A DNA stretch of 64,000 bases from CAZJHX01 sp964545715 (GTDB taxonomy: Bacteria; Myxococcota_A; UBA9042; GCA-2863065): assembly GCA_964545715.1 (NCBI GenBank), contig CAZJHX010000022.1, forward strand, positions 22,179 through 86,178, read 5' to 3'. The position numbers and the translations under genes are program-made. Shown piece by piece: positions 32,031 through 40,071 of the stretch; the stretch's first letter is position 1; each line of letters begins with the position of its first letter. Below the pieces are notes generated by a model. The model saw only the letters and a list, made by a program, of their open reading frames with translations, made no database searches and was not told where the DNA came from.

Positions 32031-33116
32031 ATGAAGCCGTGCCCGGACACACACACACCCGCATCGCTCGCGGACCTGTTGAGAGCGAGCAACACCGGCA
32101 ACGGGCGTGCGACCAATCGCTTCTTCTCTACGATTCGCCGCCGGCTGTTACCGGCAGCCACCAGGTTTGCCGGGTCATCTGGAGTGGATCCCGAGGACCT
32201 CATGCAGGACGTACTCGGGGCCTTTCTGCCGACCATGCCCACGTTCTTTGAGAACGACCATTACGCGGAGGACTCCTCAGACGACGCCCGCATAGTCGCC
32301 TGGTTTGTGACGTCCTTAAAGCGGCGTGCCGGCCTGCTCACGACGCGCGAGCGACGCTTTCGTCCCCTGACGGACGGCAATGTGGCCGACTGTCATGCCG
32401 CTGAGACGGCGGAGCGTCGTATTACAAACGCCGAGCACGTCCGCCGTCTGCGCAGGCTGGCCGGGCGGCGGCAGGTATCGGGACGACGGCGCAGTCAGCA
32501 GCAGCTGTCCGCTTTCGTCGACCGCGTCGAGGCGGTTGTCGTGCGGGGCGCGCCACCCATGCGACGTAAACGCGATCTGGCGGAGGTCGTCGGATGGTCC
32601 GACTGGCAGCTGTCCCGGATGACAGCCATCTTGTCCGATGCTGCCACCGGAACCACTAAGCGGCGGCGAGCCCGGCGACGCGCATCATCGTCTCCACGCG
32701 CCCTTGAAAGCCGTGCAATCCAAACGCCGTCGCGCGGTGCAGTACGTCCCGAAACGCCTCGTGTCCGGCCGCCGGCTCGACTCGCGCCGTCGCCATCGCC
32801 AGCAGCCGCTCCAGGTCCAGTCGCGCCACGACGAGCCCGCGTTCAGGTAGATTCCGCGTCAGCTCGCGGGCGGCATCGGCAAACTCGGACGCGCTCTCTG
32901 AGCCTGGCTCCGCGGCACACGCCATCAGCGCCATGGAGTGCGCCCGGTCAACCGGGGCGCCGCCATCAAAGCCATGCTCATATGCAACAGTGGCCTCCGC
33001 CATGGAGGCCTCAAAGTCGCCATCCAACAGCTCGACCTCCGCCAGCAGGGCGTGCGCGCGCGCCAACATGCCGGGAAACTGTCCCGCACGCTCGAGCTCG
33101 CCCAGCGCCGCCGTAA
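32031..33116 (+). CDS. Sigma-70-like protein with antisense extension
   Basis: A 361-aa frame. Residues 1-205 resemble an unusual sigma factor: FFSTIRRRLLPAATRFAGSS then VDPEDLMQDVLGAFLPT matches region 2.1-2.2 of sigma-70 proteins, and RKRDLAEVVGWSDWQLSRMTAIL near residues 180-202 could be a region 4 helix-turn-helix. From residue 206 on the sequence is Arg/Pro/Ser rich and is the antisense of the HTH-TPR gene, so the natural stop may have been lost or the tail may be spurious. The last plausible domain residue is near 32648. ATG 32031 follows the palindrome. Treat the C-terminal 155 residues as doubtful. Confidence 0.55.
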   Translation: MKPCPDTHTPASLADLLRASNTGNGRATNRFFSTIRRRLLPAATRFAGSSGVDPEDLMQDVLGAFLPTMPTFFENDHYAEDSSDDARIVAWFVTSLKRRAGLLTTRERRFRPLTDGNVADCHAAETAERRITNAEHVRRLRRLAGRRQVSGRRRSQQQLSAFVDRVEAVVVRGAPPMRRKRDLAEVVGWSDWQLSRMTAILSDAATGTTKRRRARRRASSSPRALESRAIQTPSRGAVRPETPRVRPPARLAPSPSPAAAPGPVAPRRARVQVDSASARGRHRQTRTRSLSLAPRHTPSAPWSAPGQPGRRHQSHAHMQQWPPPWRPQSRHPTARPPPAGRARAPTCRETVPHARARPAPP

Positions 33117-34512
33117 AGTGGCGACGCGCGGCGGCGAGGCGGCCCTGGCTCAAGCTGAGTTCACCGAAGTTCAGCCGCGCCAGGCCGACCAGGAGCGCCC
33201 CCGACTCGGAGCCAACCAGCGTTGAGACGGCCGTCTCGAAATGCTGCGTTGCGACTTGCGTGCGACCCACAAGCGCATACCCGATGCCGAGATGGACATG
33301 GCCCATTCCGACCTCGCGGTAGTTGTTGATGCTCCTGGCGATATCGATGGCGTCGTGAAAGTGCTCCAGCACCGCCGCCATATCCGCTCGGTCCAGCGCC
33401 GCGATTCCCTGAAGCCTGCGCAGCTGGCAGAGAAGCGCTGGATCGGTCAGATCGTCCGCGTAGGCCTCGACTCTCGACAGCGTGCCGGCGGCCTCCTCCG
33501 AAAGGCCCAGCGTTTGCTCCACATGCACGCGCTGCATCATGGCCGCGAAGCGCACGGAGATGACTCTTGGCCCCGTCTGAGTGTGCAGCAACCGCTCGGC
33601 GTTGTCGCAGTGGGTGAGGGTGGCTTGGATATGGCAGCGAATGAGGCTGATGCGGGCGCGCTCGAGTTCGAGCCGCGCTTCAAAAAGCGGATCGTTCTTG
33701 TTCAGCCCGGGCAGCGCAAGCGTCGCCAGTACACGCATCGCCTCGTTGATTCGACCCGTGTACCGAAAGGCAAAGGCCGCATCCAAAACGATCTGCCGCA
33801 CCAGCTCCACGGGCATCTCCCGCAACGATCGGCGGTGCTTCAGCAGCCGGTCTCCGATCCAACGTGCCTCGCGCAGAGCCCCCCGGGCCCGCGCGCTGGT
33901 CAGCCACCGGGCGCCCGCTTCGAGCGCCTCTGTAATACGACCCAGCCGCTCGAAACACATGAAGTGCAGCTCGGGCGCTCCGGCAACCGTCAGCTGGTAC
34001 TCCGCAGCGAGATCGAGCGCCCGTCGCGCCTGCGACGTGGAGAGGCCTGCTCCGCCGGCCAGAAGCTCCTCACAGCGCGACCAGCGCGCAAAGCGATAGG
34101 TCGCCAGGCGGTCCGGCGTCCGCACCGGTAGAAACCACTGCGCGATTATCCCGGAGCGCTCCAACGACTCGGACGGCAGGAAGGCTGACACGAACACCGG
34201 CCGAGCGATCGGCCCCATCGCCGCCACAAGATTGAGCAGGCGCTCCACCTGTGGCGGCAAGCTCGCGACACCGTCTGCGGACAGACTCGCCACCGGGACG
34301 TTCAACGCCGCCGCGACCGCTTCCACCAAACGCGCCTTGACCGTGACACACCCGGCAGAGGTCCGCGAGCCGGTTCGCAACCACCGATTGATGGTGCGGT
34401 TGGTTGGGCCTTCGGGGTACGCAGCCAGCTCGAGTTGGTGAGCAGTCAGCCCCTGGCGCGCCATGGCGGCTCTCAGCTTTTCAACCTGTAATTGCAGACG
34501 GCGGCCCGGCAT
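32656..34512 (-). CDS. HTH plus TPR regulatory protein
   Basis: A 618-aa protein. Residues about 8-60 form an XRE-like helix-turn-helix (KLRAAMARQGLTAHQLEL, TNRTINRWLRTG). The rest is tetratricopeptide-like helical repeats, clearest at MGHVHLGIGYALVGRTQVATQHFETAV, LARLNFGELSLSQGRLAAARRHFTAAL and AHALLAEVELLDGDFEASM. The layout resembles SARP/MalT-like regulators in which repeats sense a peptide or partner and control DNA binding. The start ATG is 40 bp from the divergent ASH-domain lipoprotein, a likely target. Its 3' third is overlapped antisense by the sigma-like frame. Confidence 0.78.
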   Translation of the reverse strand: MPGRRLQLQVEKLRAAMARQGLTAHQLELAAYPEGPTNRTINRWLRTGSRTSAGCVTVKARLVEAVAAALNVPVASLSADGVASLPPQVERLLNLVAAMGPIARPVFVSAFLPSESLERSGIIAQWFLPVRTPDRLATYRFARWSRCEELLAGGAGLSTSQARRALDLAAEYQLTVAGAPELHFMCFERLGRITEALEAGARWLTSARARGALREARWIGDRLLKHRRSLREMPVELVRQIVLDAAFAFRYTGRINEAMRVLATLALPGLNKNDPLFEARLELERARISLIRCHIQATLTHCDNAERLLHTQTGPRVISVRFAAMMQRVHVEQTLGLSEEAAGTLSRVEAYADDLTDPALLCQLRRLQGIAALDRADMAAVLEHFHDAIDIARSINNYREVGMGHVHLGIGYALVGRTQVATQHFETAVSTLVGSESGALLVGLARLNFGELSLSQGRLAAARRHFTAALGELERAGQFPGMLARAHALLAEVELLDGDFEASMAEATVAYEHGFDGGAPVDRAHSMALMACAAEPGSESASEFADAARELTRNLPERGLVVARLDLERLLAMATARVEPAAGHEAFRDVLHRATAFGLHGFQGRVETMMRVAGLAAA

Positions 34513-34552
34513 TGTTGCTTGAGCGTCCTCCCCTACCTAGGATGAAGCTCTT

Positions 34553-36643
34553 ATGAGCCTGGTGCAAATGGTATCGGCGTGCCTCGGTTGTGCGGTCGTC
34601 GTGTCAGCGTGCTCCGATCCCGAGCCGCGAGCGCCCAAACCGGACACGTCCGGTGCACCCGACATCTCAATTATGAACGATCTCGGCCCGGACGACGATA
34701 CAGGGGCTCCGATCGAAGACATCGTGGATGCGACTGCGCCCGATGTTCCCGACGTGCCCGACACCGCGATCGTCGAAGATACGCCGCCCGATACCCCCGA
34801 CGACGGCCCACCGCCGCCCGACGAGGGGCCCGTGGAGGACATCCCACCGGCAGCGGGCATCGGCGTGGCGATAGACGGCGTAGCGATAGCCTCCGGTGAC
34901 GACGTGCCTCTGCCGGCTCTGACGCCTGCGGTCGGCGTTGAGGTGCGCCTGAAGGTGGCGATCACGAGCGGCGCCGGGACCCCGGTCACGGTCTCGTCGG
35001 TCGAGCTGCTCGCGACCAACGAGGACGAGACCGCCAAGAACGTCTGGGTGGCGCTGGATTGGGGCGGCTTCGACCCGTCCACGGGACTGCCGTTTGCGCT
35101 GGACGGCAGCGTGCTCGCCGTGGAGGTCGTGTATTCGCCGCAGTCGTTTGACACAAACAACGCCACGCTGCGCATCACTAGCGACGACGCCGACCAGGCC
35201 CAATTCACGGTGCGTTTCCTGGCGCCGCCCGTGGAGTCCGACATCCGCGTCGAGCCGCTGTCTGCCACTTTTGAGGACGCGTCCCTCATCCAGCCGGAGA
35301 AGAAGACGTTTGAGATCTTCAACGACGGGATCGCTCCGCTGGTGATTCACAGCGTCGCGCTGACGGAGCCGTCCGACGTCTTCACACTGGAAGGACCGGC
35401 TGACGGAACCCAGATCAAGCCGGCGGGCGCGATCGGCGCCAAGCCGCTGCCTCTCACGCTCACGTACCACCCGCTGTACGGGTCCAACAAGGACACGGCG
35501 ACGATCCAGATCGAGTCCAACGACCCGGACGAGAGTGTGATCCTGGTCGAGCTGGACGCGCTCTTTGAAACGGACGACAGCGTCAGCCCGTGTGTCTTCA
35601 GCTGGCCGGACCAGGAGGACGGCATTTTGGACTTCAGCGACGCCAAGACCGAGTCGCTTCAAACCACGGTGATGATGACCAACGTGGGAATCGGCGTGTG
35701 CACGCTCGCAGGCTTCGGCTTCCCCCAGGACATCGACAAGGCGTTCTACGACGTCCAGGTGCAGGTGCAGAACACGACAGCCGGGACCCCGCCCGAGCCG
35801 CTGAACCAGGCGCTGCCGGTCGGCGTCGGCTCGGGCTACAGCTTCCTCTTCGACATCACCTATACCCCGGGCGACATCAGCGGCCTGGACGCGACGTTTG
35901 CCGTGGAATACCAGGACCCGCTGCCGAAGCTGATGGAGATCCCGTCCAAGGGCGGCGGTCCCGAGCCCTGCTTCGAATACGCGCCCGGCACAGCCGCCGG
36001 CCCCATCGTGCTGCAGCTTGCGGGCGAGGTCGGGCAGTCGGTCACCCGCAAGGCGGTGGTCTACAACTGTGGCAGCGCGCCGCTGGAGATCAGCGAAATC
36101 GAGTTGAAGGACGACGTCACCGGAGCCGGTCCGTCCGCGCTCTTTGCGCTCGTGGGCTCGACTCTGGGTCCTCACACTGTGCCGGCCAACGGCATCGCCG
36201 AGTTTGCCGTGGGGACGACTATCGAGGCCGACCCAGCCGAGCTCGCCGGGACGCTGACGTTCAACTACAAGCTGAAGACGGGCTCGCAGTCCACGACGAT
36301 CCCGCTGCAGCGGCGAGCGGCGCCCGACATCGTGCTTCCCAAAGCCGATCCAGGCTCACCGTCGGACTACCCCAACGTGGAGGCGGAGACGCCGTTCACG
36401 CTGGACGGCAGCGACAGCATCCCGGGCTCCGACTTCCTCTCGAGCGTGGGCTACGTCTGGTATCTGGTCGGCAAGCCGGCCGGCAGCAAGCTGGTGTTTC
36501 ACGGGCCGGCCGGCAAGCCTGTGCAGGCGGTCACACCGGACATCGCCGGCGACTTCACCTTTGCGCTGGTCGTCAAGAGCCTGGGCGGCAAGCCTTTCTA
36601 CAGCCCACGCTCTACAGTGGTCGTCACCGCCGCGCCCAAGTGA
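34553..36643 (+). CDS. ASH/choice-of-anchor-D-type lipoprotein
   Basis: A 696-aa predicted lipoprotein. The signal peptide (LGCAVVVSAC) ends in a lipobox, then an Asp/Pro/Thr-rich linker extends to about residue 100. Beta domains follow with the pattern of choice-of-anchor-D or ASPM-SPD-2-hydin domains: PVESDIRVEPLSATFEDASL then KKTFEIFNDGIAPLVIHSVAL, later PVTRKAVVYNCGSAPLEISEIEL-like blocks (here VTRKAVVYNCGSAPLEISEI). It ends with a PKD-like segment (FTLDGSDSIPGS, FTFALVVKSLGG). Probably a rigid surface stalk; ligand unknown. It runs to the outer-membrane protein gene, which converges directly (1-bp gap). Confidence 0.82.
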   Translation: MSLVQMVSACLGCAVVVSACSDPEPRAPKPDTSGAPDISIMNDLGPDDDTGAPIEDIVDATAPDVPDVPDTAIVEDTPPDTPDDGPPPPDEGPVEDIPPAAGIGVAIDGVAIASGDDVPLPALTPAVGVEVRLKVAITSGAGTPVTVSSVELLATNEDETAKNVWVALDWGGFDPSTGLPFALDGSVLAVEVVYSPQSFDTNNATLRITSDDADQAQFTVRFLAPPVESDIRVEPLSATFEDASLIQPEKKTFEIFNDGIAPLVIHSVALTEPSDVFTLEGPADGTQIKPAGAIGAKPLPLTLTYHPLYGSNKDTATIQIESNDPDESVILVELDALFETDDSVSPCVFSWPDQEDGILDFSDAKTESLQTTVMMTNVGIGVCTLAGFGFPQDIDKAFYDVQVQVQNTTAGTPPEPLNQALPVGVGSGYSFLFDITYTPGDISGLDATFAVEYQDPLPKLMEIPSKGGGPEPCFEYAPGTAAGPIVLQLAGEVGQSVTRKAVVYNCGSAPLEISEIELKDDVTGAGPSALFALVGSTLGPHTVPANGIAEFAVGTTIEADPAELAGTLTFNYKLKTGSQSTTIPLQRRAAPDIVLPKADPGSPSDYPNVEAETPFTLDGSDSIPGSDFLSSVGYVWYLVGKPAGSKLVFHGPAGKPVQAVTPDIAGDFTFALVVKSLGGKPFYSPRSTVVVTAAPK

Positions 36644-37180
36644 TCACAGGATAAAGGACAGGCCGAAGCGCCCCGAGATAGCCACGCCGTCGGGCAGCAC
36701 CCCGCGTGTGATCAGGATCTCGTCCTCGCCGAGGTAGGCGCCGATGCCGATGCCGATCGTCAGACCAAGCCGGCCGCCGAGGATGAGCAGAATCCCAGCG
36801 CCGCCCCCCGTATAGAAGAAGTTATGGTCCTCATCGACGAGCCCGCGGTAGGCCATGAAGATGTGAGCGGCGTCGGTGAACAGAAAAGGAGAGATCAGGT
36901 CGGTCTCGACCAGGTAATAACGCAGCTCCAAGCTGGTGCGCAGCTGATGGGTGCTGGCCACATCCCCGTTGAAGTAGCTGTAGGAGAGACCGACGCTGGG
37001 CTGCAGCTTGTCGATAACGAAGTAACCGAAGCCGCCTCCTACCGACACCGAGCGATTGCCGAAGCCGCCGGACAGGCCGAAGCTGACCTTGCCCTGATCG
37101 AACAGACCTCGGCGCTCAGCGCTGGCGGGCGGTGCAAGCAGCATGAGCATCAGGGCCGGTATCAGCAGCAGGGTCGTCAC
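36644..37180 (-). CDS. Outer-membrane beta-barrel protein
   Basis: A 178-aa exported protein. The signal peptide is TTLLLIPALMLMLLAPPASA. Alternating strands such as VSFGLSGGFGNRSVSVGGGFGYFV, QPSVGLSYSYFNG and LELRYYLVE, and the terminal aromatic-hydrophobic SGRFGLSFIL, fit an OmpA-like eight-stranded barrel. It could be a porin-like or structural protein. No specific function can be read. The stop lies one base from that of the convergent lipoprotein. Confidence 0.78.
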   Translation of the reverse strand: MTTLLLIPALMLMLLAPPASAERRGLFDQGKVSFGLSGGFGNRSVSVGGGFGYFVIDKLQPSVGLSYSYFNGDVASTHQLRTSLELRYYLVETDLISPFLFTDAAHIFMAYRGLVDEDHNFFYTGGGAGILLILGGRLGLTIGIGIGAYLGEDEILITRGVLPDGVAISGRFGLSFIL

Positions 37181-37225
37181 GCCGACAGGCTATCAGATCG
37201 CGCCGCGGCGGGACGGCCAAGGGGT

Positions 37226-37999
37226 CTACTGACGGCGATCGGCCCAGGAATCGGGGGTGACCGTAAACTCGATCGAGTCCAGCAGCTCGCCGTCGGGTGC
37301 GTGGACCTCGACCGTCCAATCACCAGAGTCCGCCGTGGCCATCGTCTTGCGCGACCAGGTGCGCCAGCCACCGCTGGTGCCGACCTTGAGATCAACGCGA
37401 GACCGGACCTCGCCCTCGTGCTTCCAGATCATGCGCACGCGGCTGGCGTCGCCTGGATTCTTGACCCGCACCCAGGCCCAGACCGCGCCCTCGGCGAAGT
37501 CCGTGGCCTGGCCCTGCGGCGCGCGCTTGACGACGTTCTGAGCTGCGGTCGACGACAGCACCTCAAGGTCGGAGTGGGCGTCCTCCGGGAGGTCTGCGGT
37601 CTTCACTACGCGTGGCTTGACTCGGGTCGGCAACACGTCGATGTGCCTGGCCGTGCGCTCCGCAGCCGGCTTGAGCTGAGCGTCGGGCACCGGCACCGCC
37701 ATCTTGCGGGGATTGGCGACCTTCGTGATCGGCGGCAGAGCCTCTGCCTTGGGCGCGGGCGGCTCCGGCTTCTCGACGGCTTCAGTCCCGTCCACGTGCG
37801 AGTCGGGTGCTTCGACCAACGTCGCGGGTGGTCCGGCCGGCGCCGGATCGACGGGCGCCGGCTCAACAGACTGCGCCTTGGCCTCGGCTTCGCGAGGAGT
37901 TCGCTTGCAGCCCGTGACGGTCGAGACGACGAACGCGACGGACAGCAGGGTGAGCATAGCGAGTGGTACGAGCGGGGAGATGGTGGTTCGGTTCTTCAT
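37226..37999 (-). CDS. DUF2914 lipoprotein
   Basis: A 257-aa predicted lipoprotein. I choose ATG 37999 because AGGAGG precedes it by seven bases and it gives a proper signal peptide (MLTLLSVAFVVSTVTGC, lipobox). The frame upstream is antisense to dam. A Pro/Ala/Glu linker covers residues 32-110. The C-terminal 95 residues show the DUF2914 pattern: AVWAWVRVKNPG, VRMIWKHEGEVRSRVDLKVG, WRTWSRKTM and WTVEVHAPDGELLDSIEF. That domain is of unknown function but common in deltaproteobacterial envelope proteins. It is divergent from dam across a 181-bp gap in which I see nothing beyond its Shine-Dalgarno. Confidence 0.85.
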   Translation of the reverse strand: MKNRTTISPLVPLAMLTLLSVAFVVSTVTGCKRTPREAEAKAQSVEPAPVDPAPAGPPATLVEAPDSHVDGTEAVEKPEPPAPKAEALPPITKVANPRKMAVPVPDAQLKPAAERTARHIDVLPTRVKPRVVKTADLPEDAHSDLEVLSSTAAQNVVKRAPQGQATDFAEGAVWAWVRVKNPGDASRVRMIWKHEGEVRSRVDLKVGTSGGWRTWSRKTMATADSGDWTVEVHAPDGELLDSIEFTVTPDSWADRRQ

Positions 38000-38180
38000 G
38001 GTCTGCCTCCTGTGGCGACCCCTACCCACAGCAACGGCCGTACCAGTCCACGGCGGGCCACGGCATTCGATGGACTGCGCCCCTACCGGCTCAACCACCC
38101 TTCTGGCCGGCGCGTCAGAACCGACACGATGCCAGTGTCCTGTTGTCGACGGCGAAGGCCCGTGCAAAGATGCGTTGCGC

Positions 38181-39020
38181 ATGACCTCCAACGGCGCCAC
38201 ACGCACCAAGACGGACCGAATTCGGCCCCCGCTGAAGTGGGCTGGCGGTAAGTTCGCCATCGTCGAGCGTATCCGCGCCGCGCTGCCGCCCGGTCGCACG
38301 TTGTACGAGCCGTTCGTCGGATCGGCGGTCGTCTCGTTGAACGTGGAGTTCGATCAGTACCGGCTGTCCGACGTGAACGCCGACCTGGTGCAGTTCTACA
38401 AATGCCTGCAGTCCGGCGGTGACGCCTTCATCGAGCGCTGTCGCGCGTGGTTTGTCGACGGCAACGAACCCGACCGCTACTACGAGCTGCGCGAGCGGTT
38501 CAACCAGTCCAGCGAGGCCGCCGAGCGTGCGTCGCTGCTGCTGTACCTGAACCGTCACGGCTACAACGGGCTGTACCGGGTCAACAGCAAAGGCCGCTTC
38601 AACGTGCCCCACGGACGCTATCGCAAGCCGCTGTTTCCGCAGCCTGCGATGCTGGCCTTTCGCGAGCGCGCCAAACGGGCGCAGATCAGCTGCATGCCGT
38701 TTGACGAGGCCATGGACTGCGCCGAGCGAGCGGACGTCGTCTACTGCGATCCGCCGTACGTCCCGCTGTCCGCGACCGCCGACTTCGTCAGCTATACCGA
38801 GGGCGGCTTCGGCCCCGCCGACCAGCGACGCCTGGCCGAAAAGGCGCGCGAGCTGCGCAGCCGAGGCGTGGTCGTAGTGATCAGCAACCACGACACACCA
38901 GAGGCGCGATCACTTTACGAGGGGGCTCGCATCGTCGGGTTCGAGGTGCGGCGAAGCATCAGCCGCAATGGCAATAACCGCGGCATGGCGCCCGAGCTCC
39001 TGGCGGTGTTTGATGTTTGA
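38181..39020 (+). CDS. dam: DNA adenine methylase (Dam family, GATC type)
   Basis: A 279-aa class-alpha N6-adenine methyltransferase. PPLKWAGGK opens the SAM-binding region, LYEPFVGSAVVSLNV is motif I and VVYCDPPYVPL is the catalytic DPPY motif near residue 190; LLYLNRHGYNGLYRVN is typical of the Dam target-recognition part. Specificity for GATC is inferred from Dam likeness. No restriction endonuclease is adjacent, so it is probably an orphan used for repair, replication timing or gene control. The ATG at 38181 has weak start signals. Its 3' end overlaps the VOC gene by 8 bp, a coupled arrangement. Confidence 0.93.
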   Translation: MTSNGATRTKTDRIRPPLKWAGGKFAIVERIRAALPPGRTLYEPFVGSAVVSLNVEFDQYRLSDVNADLVQFYKCLQSGGDAFIERCRAWFVDGNEPDRYYELRERFNQSSEAAERASLLLYLNRHGYNGLYRVNSKGRFNVPHGRYRKPLFPQPAMLAFRERAKRAQISCMPFDEAMDCAERADVVYCDPPYVPLSATADFVSYTEGGFGPADQRRLAEKARELRSRGVVVVISNHDTPEARSLYEGARIVGFEVRRSISRNGNNRGMAPELLAVFDV

Positions 39021-39366
39021 AGGCTACGCATTTGTCGCGCTGACGACGACCAACCTGGACGAGGCGCGCCGCTTCTGGATCGACGCGCTGGGCTTCCCGA
39101 TCGTGCAGGAGAAGAAGAACTACTACTTCATCGTGGACGCGGCCGGTCTACGGCTTTGCATCGACACCGCGGACGGCAACGCGCACATCGCGGGCAGCAC
39201 GGACCCGGTGATCGGCCTGCGCGTGAAGTCGCTTGCGCCCGTGCTCGCGCAGCTGACGCGAAAAGGCATCACGCCCGAGGCCGACCCCGTGCGCACCGAG
39301 CGCGGTGCGTGGGCGATGATCCGGGACCCAGATGGACGCTGTGTTGTGATTACGGAGACCGAGTAG
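39013..39366 (+). CDS. VOC superfamily (glyoxalase-like) protein
   Basis: A 117-aa single-domain protein of the vicinal oxygen chelate fold. FVALTTTNLDEARRFWIDALGFPIV is the first beta-alpha-beta-beta-beta unit and WAMIRDPDGRCVVITETE the last, with the conserved DPDG turn. Metal ligands are only partly evident, so enzyme activity is uncertain; relatives include glyoxalases, dioxygenases and antibiotic-binding proteins. ATG 39013 lies inside the last codons of dam. Confidence 0.85.
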   Translation: MFEGYAFVALTTTNLDEARRFWIDALGFPIVQEKKNYYFIVDAAGLRLCIDTADGNAHIAGSTDPVIGLRVKSLAPVLAQLTRKGITPEADPVRTERGAWAMIRDPDGRCVVITETE

Positions 39367-39372
39367 CCGCGG

Positions 39373-40047
39373 TCAGGACGGGTCGAGCAGCCCCAGCTCT
39401 GCGGCGCAGCGAACCAGATCCGCGCGGCTGCGCGCGCCCAGCTTCTTGCCCAGGCGCTCGCGGTAGCCCTCGACGGTCTTGACGCTGATCTCCAGCTCTT
39501 CGGCGGCCTCGCGATTGGTGAAGCCACCGCCCACGAACCGCAGCACTTCGCGCTCTCGCTTGCTCAGCTCAGTAGTGGGATCGAGCACCCCCACGGCAGC
39601 CTGTTCGCTGGCCAGGACCTCGTCCAACCCACCCTCAGGCAGCGTAGCGTCCACAAAACGCCGGCCCTTGTGGACGGAGCGTATCGCCTTCAGCATCTGG
39701 GACCCTGCCGCGCTCTTCACGACGTAGCCGATAGCGCCCGCCTGCAGCGCGCGTCGCAGGTAGGCCGTGTTGTCGTGCATGGTGAGGACGAGGACGCTGA
39801 CCGACAAGTCCGCCGCCCGGATGCGCTCCAGCGCCGCCAGCCCGCCGCCGCCCGGCATGGACAGATCCAGGATCAGCACGTGGCAGCCGGTGCGCTTCAC
39901 CGCATCGAAGACCTCGCCGGCATCCGTGACCTGCCCGACCACACGCATGTCGCGCTGAGCGTTGATCAAGATGCGCAGACCGTCACGCAGCACGCCGTGG
40001 TCGTCAGCGATCAGCACCCGCACCGTCTTGGTAGCAGCCTTCGGCAC
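39373..40047 (-). CDS. NarL/LuxR-type response regulator
   Basis: A 224-aa two-component regulator. The receiver has VLIADDH, phosphoacceptor Asp in VLILDLSMPG near residue 63, switch Thr in VLTMH and Lys in YVVKSAA. The C-terminal LuxR helix-turn-helix is LSKREREVLRFVGGGFTNREAAEEL followed by KTVEGYRERLGKKLG. It is 24 bp downstream of the histidine kinase and almost certainly its partner. Target genes are unknown, perhaps the envelope genes of its own operon. Confidence 0.95.
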   Translation of the reverse strand: MPKAATKTVRVLIADDHGVLRDGLRILINAQRDMRVVGQVTDAGEVFDAVKRTGCHVLILDLSMPGGGGLAALERIRAADLSVSVLVLTMHDNTAYLRRALQAGAIGYVVKSAAGSQMLKAIRSVHKGRRFVDATLPEGGLDEVLASEQAAVGVLDPTTELSKREREVLRFVGGGFTNREAAEELEISVKTVEGYRERLGKKLGARSRADLVRCAAELGLLDPS

Positions 40048-40071
40048 GGCATCAACCTACCGGATTGGCGC

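Noticed and set aside
34667..36175. 502-aa minus-strand frame inside the ASH-type lipoprotein gene
   Set aside because: Composition is typical of high-GC antisense frames, while the plus strand has a signal peptide and recurring domains.
38000..38180. Possible gene in the 181-bp DUF2914-dam gap
   Set aside because: Frames run through from neighbours but show no start signals or domain residues.
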